Shown in pieces: positions 6,601-9,863 of a stretch of DNA of 9,863 bases (its first letter is position 1; each line of letters starts with the position of its first letter). Source of the DNA: an uncultured Flavobacteriia bacterium (GTDB taxonomy: Bacteria > Bacteroidota > Bacteroidia > Flavobacteriales_D > Crocinitomicaceae); the NCBI GenBank assembly GCA_903928365.1, contig CAIYQV010000139.1:1-9863 (forward strand), read 5' to 3'. A program made the position numbers and the translations under genes. The notes under the pieces are model-generated. The model was not told the DNA's origin. It did not search any database and saw only the letters and a program-made list of their open reading frames with translations.

Positions 6601-7041
6601 ATGAGCAGAATGATCATTCCTATTGGTGCGGATCACGCCGGATTTGAATTAAAAGAGAAAGTGAAACTTTTTCTGAACGAAAAAGGATACGAAGTGAAAG
6701 ACTTTGGTTGTTATTCTTCTGAAAGTATCGACTATCCTGATTTTGGTCATCCCGTTGCTGAGATGGTTGAAAACAATGCGGGAATGAAAGGTATTCTGAT
6801 CTGTGGTTCAGGTAACGGAATAAACATGACGGCAAATAAACACCAAGGCATCAGAAGTGCATTGTGCTGGAAAGCGGAAATAGCAGAATTAGCCAGGTTA
6901 CATAATGATGCCAATATCATTGCATTGCCGGCACGCTTTATTTCAGAAGAAGAGGCGCTTGAAATGATAGAGGTGTTTTTTAAAACCTCTTTTGAAGGAG
7001 GAAGACATCAGAACAGGATCAATAAAATAGCCTGCGTCTAA
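6601..7041 (+). CDS. rpiB: Ribose-5-phosphate isomerase B (RpiB/LacAB family)
   Basis: This cytoplasmic enzyme of the non-oxidative pentose phosphate pathway interconverts ribose 5-phosphate and ribulose 5-phosphate. The 146 residues are close to the family's usual 145-150. Visible motifs are D11-H12 (GADHAG), the base loop C68-GSGNG (E. coli C66), H101-ND (E. coli H99) and R135/R139 in GGRHQNR (E. coli R133/R137). The offset of two residues is constant, so the active site appears intact. The loop has SGNG where E. coli has TGIG, a substitution I believe is common in this phylum. A second ATG at 6610 (residue M4) aligns slightly better with E. coli RpiB, so the true start may be there. The gene has its own strong-looking promoter and stands alone. 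It converges on the TlpA-like gene with only 4 bp between the stops. Confidence 0.93.
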   Translation: MSRMIIPIGADHAGFELKEKVKLFLNEKGYEVKDFGCYSSESIDYPDFGHPVAEMVENNAGMKGILICGSGNGINMTANKHQGIRSALCWKAEIAELARLHNDANIIALPARFISEEEALEMIEVFFKTSFEGGRHQNRINKIACV

Positions 7042-7045
7042 AAAA

Positions 7046-8305
7046 TCACTTCAATAATTCCTGAATAAAGGACTCCGTTTCTTTAATATAATCCTCATAG
7101 TAGGTACCCGTACCAGGACCATTGAATCCTGTATGGATCTTCTTCACATTTCCGTCCCTACCTATAAATATGGCGGTGGGAAACGACATGACCTGATTCA
7201 ACATACTGAAGTGATTGGATGCTAATCCTTTACTTGCTGTACCTGCAAGAATAAAGGAGTAACCGGCATTAAGACGCGTACTTAGCGTTTCAATACGCTC
7301 TTTCTGTAATAAAACATCGGTACCACTTTCGTAGCATAATGCGATAATCTCTAAACCTTTATCATGGTATTTTGCATACATTTCCTTGAAGAAGCGCGAT
7401 TCATCCATACAATTCGGACACCACGTTCCCATGATTTGAAGAATCACTACTTTATTTGATGTTTGATCAGTTGGAAAAGTGAAGGCCTTCCCTTCAGGAT
7501 CATTGAATTGAACTGTAAATGGTTCAGATTTCTTTAAATAAGTAAGTGAATCAGGATCAGTGAGTTCAAAGGATTCATTTTTCGAAGCCGACCATTTACA
7601 AGACCAATGTTTACCACTGTAAAAATCACCCGAGATTTCCTTGGTATCTGTAACTTTTCCTTTGAAAAGAAAGGCATGAGATCCATCAAAACAAGATAAA
7701 AAGAGACTGTCGCGGATCACGTTGCCTTCTAAAAAACGGTAATCTCCGGTTTCTGTAAGAAAAGTACCTGACAAATAATTAAAGTTTTGTTCAAAGATAC
7801 CTACAGCTTTATAGGCATCCTTTGTGCCCGGCTCGAAAGTAGTTTCCCACCTACCTTCAATGTTAGCAGGAAGAATGGCGCTCTGGTATAATGCTGGGTC
7901 TTCGAAGCGTTTGCCTTTGTGCGTATGAAGTGTGCAGGGAATTCTATAATTACCTGTTTTATTAGGATTTACCCAATACCCATTCATTTTAGATTTGGAG
8001 TCTGAATGTAATATCAAATATGTCCCAAATGTCGGAAACTCTAGTTTGATGGAATCGTGATATATGCCAGACCAGATCAATGGAATATCTTCATTACCAT
8101 TCAAAACATGGAAATCATAGGTAGCGCTTTTCTTCTGAATTTCGATATTGAAAGGAAGAGGGGTTTGGTTTGATAAATGGAGTACTCCCAGCCATGAGCC
8201 TTCAGCGATTTTAACGGCTTTGCACTTCGCATTTAAAGGTGCAGCTGTAGAGATACACAGCAGTAGTATGAGCAGCAAAACACGATGGAAGGATAGACTC
8301 TTCAT
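7046..8305 (-). CDS. Exported TlpA-like thioredoxin-fold protein with duplicated N-terminal domain
   Basis: The 419-residue protein has a signal peptide (basic MKSLSFHR, then a Leu/Ile core to about residue 19, cleavage near A22 or A26). Two beta-rich segments that look like repeats of each other follow. Residues about 35-124 begin EGSW and end near C124; residues about 150-236 begin EGRW and end near C236. The C-terminal thioredoxin-like domain (about 260-419) carries the redox motif TWCPNC (C296, C299) and the cis-proline loop MSFPT (P376), as in the TlpA/ResA family. It probably works in the periplasm as a thiol-disulfide reductant or in redox maturation of exported proteins, but the substrate is unknown. 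Four further cysteines (C28, C124, C205, C236) lie in the extracytoplasmic N-terminal part. It is divergent from the ECF sigma gene across 72 bp. Confidence 0.88.
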   Translation of the reverse strand: MKSLSFHRVLLLILLLCISTAAPLNAKCKAVKIAEGSWLGVLHLSNQTPLPFNIEIQKKSATYDFHVLNGNEDIPLIWSGIYHDSIKLEFPTFGTYLILHSDSKSKMNGYWVNPNKTGNYRIPCTLHTHKGKRFEDPALYQSAILPANIEGRWETTFEPGTKDAYKAVGIFEQNFNYLSGTFLTETGDYRFLEGNVIRDSLFLSCFDGSHAFLFKGKVTDTKEISGDFYSGKHWSCKWSASKNESFELTDPDSLTYLKKSEPFTVQFNDPEGKAFTFPTDQTSNKVVILQIMGTWCPNCMDESRFFKEMYAKYHDKGLEIIALCYESGTDVLLQKERIETLSTRLNAGYSFILAGTASKGLASNHFSMLNQVMSFPTAIFIGRDGNVKKIHTGFNGPGTGTYYEDYIKETESFIQELLK

Positions 8306-8377
8306 GAAAGGCGAATTTATGCTTTTTAGAACTAACTTTAGCGCTCATGCAACCTTTTTTAAAGTTCTTGAGTCTTG

Positions 8378-8929
8378 ATGAAAGATGCGCCCATGGATGA
8401 TGCTACGTTGATCAAAGAGTGTTTGAGCGGAAACGTGCGTGCGCAAAAAACGTTGTTTGAAAAGTTTGCCCCGAAAATGATGGGTGTCTGTGTGCGATAT
8501 TGCAAGACCAGAGAACAAGCGGAGGATGCATTACAGGAAGGCTTTATAAAGACTTTTTTAAAGTTGAAAGACTTTAAATTACAAGGCTCTTTTGAGGGAT
8601 GGATACGCCGCATTATGGTCAATACAGCGCTTGACCTTCTGCGTAAAGAAATGAAAATCAGCTCAGAAATCCAGCCAGAAGAAGCATTAAGCAAGTTGGA
8701 AACGCAAGACACGATACTTTCTGAATTGTCTGCTTCGGAACTGGTATCATTGATACGAACAATGCCGGATGGATACAGAGTCGTATTCAATATGTTTGCA
8801 GTTGAAGGATACAGTCACCAAGAAATAGCAGAAACGTTAGGTGTAACAGAAAGCACATCTAAATCACAGTATTTGCGAGCAAGGGCATATTTACGAGAAC
8901 GATTAGAAAAAGAGAACAGTGGAAAATAA
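8378..8929 (+). CDS. ECF-type RNA polymerase sigma factor (sigma-70 family)
   Basis: It directs RNA polymerase to a small regulon. The 183 residues contain sigma region 2 (about 26-93; EQAEDALQEGFIKTFLKL, then GWIRRIMVNTALDLLRK) and region 4 (about 122-172; LIRTMPDGYRVVFNMF, then the helix-turn-helix YSHQEIAETLGVTESTSKSQ). No region 1.1 or 3 is present, as expected for the ECF group. I start at the ATG at 8378. A TTG lies directly before it (8375), and an ATG at 8393 is also possible and would give MDDATLIKECL. The last 11 bases overlap the GTG start of the downstream membrane protein, so the two are very probably translated as a pair, the usual arrangement for an ECF sigma factor and its anti-sigma factor. 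No convincing promoter is visible upstream. Confidence 0.93.
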   Translation: MKDAPMDDATLIKECLSGNVRAQKTLFEKFAPKMMGVCVRYCKTREQAEDALQEGFIKTFLKLKDFKLQGSFEGWIRRIMVNTALDLLRKEMKISSEIQPEEALSKLETQDTILSELSASELVSLIRTMPDGYRVVFNMFAVEGYSHQEIAETLGVTESTSKSQYLRARAYLRERLEKENSGK

Positions 8930-9761
8930 AGACGAAATAGCGGAATTATTCAGAGAAAAGCTTTCGGGTTTTGAGGCTGAGGTGCGTCCTGAGCTCTGGA
9001 CTGCTGTTTCCTCACAAATTGTGAGTGGTTCTGCTATTGTATCGGGCGGACTTACGTGGGTTACTAAATCGCTCTTATTTTTAGCGGCAGCAGGAGTAGT
9101 AACAGGCGCAGTTTTTATTTTTAATTCCAATGATTCCAAAGAGAAACAGGTAATCAATAGTAAAGAAAACCAACCTAAGGAAGTTAAGAACGTCTCAACC
9201 CCTACAGGTTCTGATAAACAGGATTCCAATAAAGGCCCGAACACTGAAGCGAAAGAGCTTGATCTGGTATATGAGAGTGTGATACCCGAAAAGATTGAAA
9301 CTGGAATGAAGGTTGAGTTCACAGAACCATCACAAATACAAGAAACAGCAACGGTTGTGGACCCTGTTATTACGAACGAAGAAGTCCCGACTACAAATGT
9401 TTCTCCTGAAAAACAAACGCCTTCAATACCGTCAAACACAACGGAATTATCAGGTCAAATAGCACAGGAAGTACAAGAGGCGGAACAATTGAAACAATTA
9501 CCGAATGTGTTCACGCCTAATAATGATGGATCCAATGATCTATTTGAAATTAAATCCGAAGGCTTAACGGATTTTCAACTCGTCATATTGAATGAATCGA
9601 ATAAGGTTATTTTCAACTCTTCGGACGCATCCTTCAGCTGGGATGGGACATTAAGTAGTGGTGATCCGGCGCCTGCGGGGACATACTTATATTACCTCAC
9701 AGCAAAAGACGAAAAACAGCATGTTATTTCGCGTTCAAGTTTGTTAAAGCTGATCCGTTAG
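8919..9761 (+). CDS. Putative anti-sigma membrane protein with C-terminal CHU_C / T9SS type B domain
   Basis: The 280-residue protein starts at a GTG inside the sigma gene (11-bp overlap); no ATG is available nearby. Four parts are visible. Residues 1-34 are cytoplasmic and resemble N-termini of Bacteroidota sigma-linked membrane proteins (IAELFREKLSGFEAEV, then PELWTAVSSQ). A single membrane helix spans about 50-68. A Pro/Thr/Glu/Ser-rich linker covers about 70-190. Residues 194-280 are a gliding-motility-associated (CHU_C, type B T9SS) domain, with the hallmark LPNVFTPNNDGSNDLF, a central FSWDG and PAGTYLYYL. With N-in topology the CHU_C domain lies in the periplasm. Gene order suggests the N-terminus binds the sigma factor, but no classical zinc-finger anti-sigma motif is present. 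Since the protein is membrane-anchored, the CHU_C domain may sense something rather than serve as a secretion signal. The anti-sigma role is inferred. Confidence 0.8.
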   Translation: MENKDEIAELFREKLSGFEAEVRPELWTAVSSQIVSGSAIVSGGLTWVTKSLLFLAAAGVVTGAVFIFNSNDSKEKQVINSKENQPKEVKNVSTPTGSDKQDSNKGPNTEAKELDLVYESVIPEKIETGMKVEFTEPSQIQETATVVDPVITNEEVPTTNVSPEKQTPSIPSNTTELSGQIAQEVQEAEQLKQLPNVFTPNNDGSNDLFEIKSEGLTDFQLVILNESNKVIFNSSDASFSWDGTLSSGDPAPAGTYLYYLTAKDEKQHVISRSSLLKLIR

Positions 9762-9863
9762 AAAGCTTTTCTACACCGATCATGAAATAAACGATGCCAG
9801 CAGTTAACAGGACATGTGACACATCGTTCTTGTCCATCCATGGATGTAAATTGATCTTACCCA
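9724..9863 (-). CDS. C-terminal end of an unrecognised membrane protein (5' end beyond window)
   Basis: One minus-strand frame is open from the right edge to a TAA at 9726-9724 and gives 45 residues. They include HPWMDKNDVSHVLLT, a hydrophobic stretch LLTAGIVYFMIGV that looks like a membrane helix, and a short polar tail (EKLSNGSALTNLNAK). The other two minus frames reach stops at once or within about 20 codons. The end overlaps the convergent CHU_C gene by 38 bp. I do not recognise the family, and the fragment could be a chance open frame. Confidence 0.5.
   Translation of the reverse strand, partial: GKINLHPWMDKNDVSHVLLTAGIVYFMIGVEKLSNGSALTNLNAK

Noticed and set aside
7030..7060. Intrinsic terminator between rpiB and the TlpA-like gene
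   Set aside because: Only 4 bp separate the stops; no GC-rich stem followed by a T-run is visible on either strand.
8333..8340. TAACTTTA as a sigma-gene -7 box
   Set aside because: One mismatch to TAnnTTTG, with no TTTG or TTG in the 17-23 nt upstream window (8306-8316). The 72-bp gap is AT-rich, so a single box is weak evidence.
8359..8790. Minus-strand 143-residue open frame opposite the sigma gene
   Set aside because: The plus strand encodes clear sigma regions 2 and 4; this frame has no recognisable motif.
8903..9439. Minus-strand 178-residue open frame opposite the CHU_C gene
   Set aside because: It is the mirror of a Thr/Ser/Glu-rich linker and the membrane helix. The plus-strand frame has a recognisable CHU_C domain and sigma coupling.

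Overview
The window looks like chromosomal DNA from a member of the Bacteroidota, probably of the Flavobacteriales type. I base this on a C-terminal gliding-motility/type IX secretion (T9SS type B, CHU_C) domain, a two-component-regulator propeller/Y_Y_Y sensor, a LytTR response regulator, Bacteroidota-style TAnnTTTG promoter boxes and few Shine-Dalgarno sequences. No insertion sequence, tRNA, rRNA or CRISPR array is visible. The species cannot be named from the sequence.

Layout. (1) Positions 1-3002, minus strand: a ferritin gene is followed by a large propeller/Y_Y_Y membrane sensor that runs off the left edge. The two share an ATGA stop/start overlap, so they are probably co-transcribed and translationally coupled. 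(2) 3003-3111: a short divergent control region with a candidate ferritin promoter and a perfect 6-bp-arm palindrome. (3) 3112-5250, plus: RNase R (rnr). Its stop overlaps by 4 bp the stop of (4) 5247-6002, minus: a REC-LytTR response regulator with no kinase beside it. (5) 6003-6600: a 598-bp non-coding region of only about 24% G+C. It holds divergent promoters for the regulator and rpiB, two perfect TTATTCACA DnaA boxes, a third TTTTACACA box, several 8/9 boxes, a 15-bp-period AT-rich direct repeat and a 9-bp inverted repeat. I propose it as a candidate chromosomal replication origin. (6) 6601-7041, plus: rpiB. (7) 7046-8305, minus: an exported thioredoxin-fold (TlpA-like) protein with a duplicated N-terminal beta domain. 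(8) 8378-9761, plus: an ECF sigma factor overlapping a single-pass membrane protein that has an anti-sigma-like N-terminus and a CHU_C/T9SS type B domain at its C-terminus. (9) 9724-9863, minus: the C-terminal end of an unrecognised membrane protein.

How the genes work together. Most are housekeeping functions: RNA decay, the pentose phosphate pathway and iron storage. Three features are less ordinary: the ferritin-sensor coupling, the sigma factor paired with a membrane protein carrying a T9SS-type C-terminal domain, and the origin-like intergenic region. All three convergent gene pairs meet with overlaps or a 4-bp gap, so there is no room for ordinary intergenic terminators.
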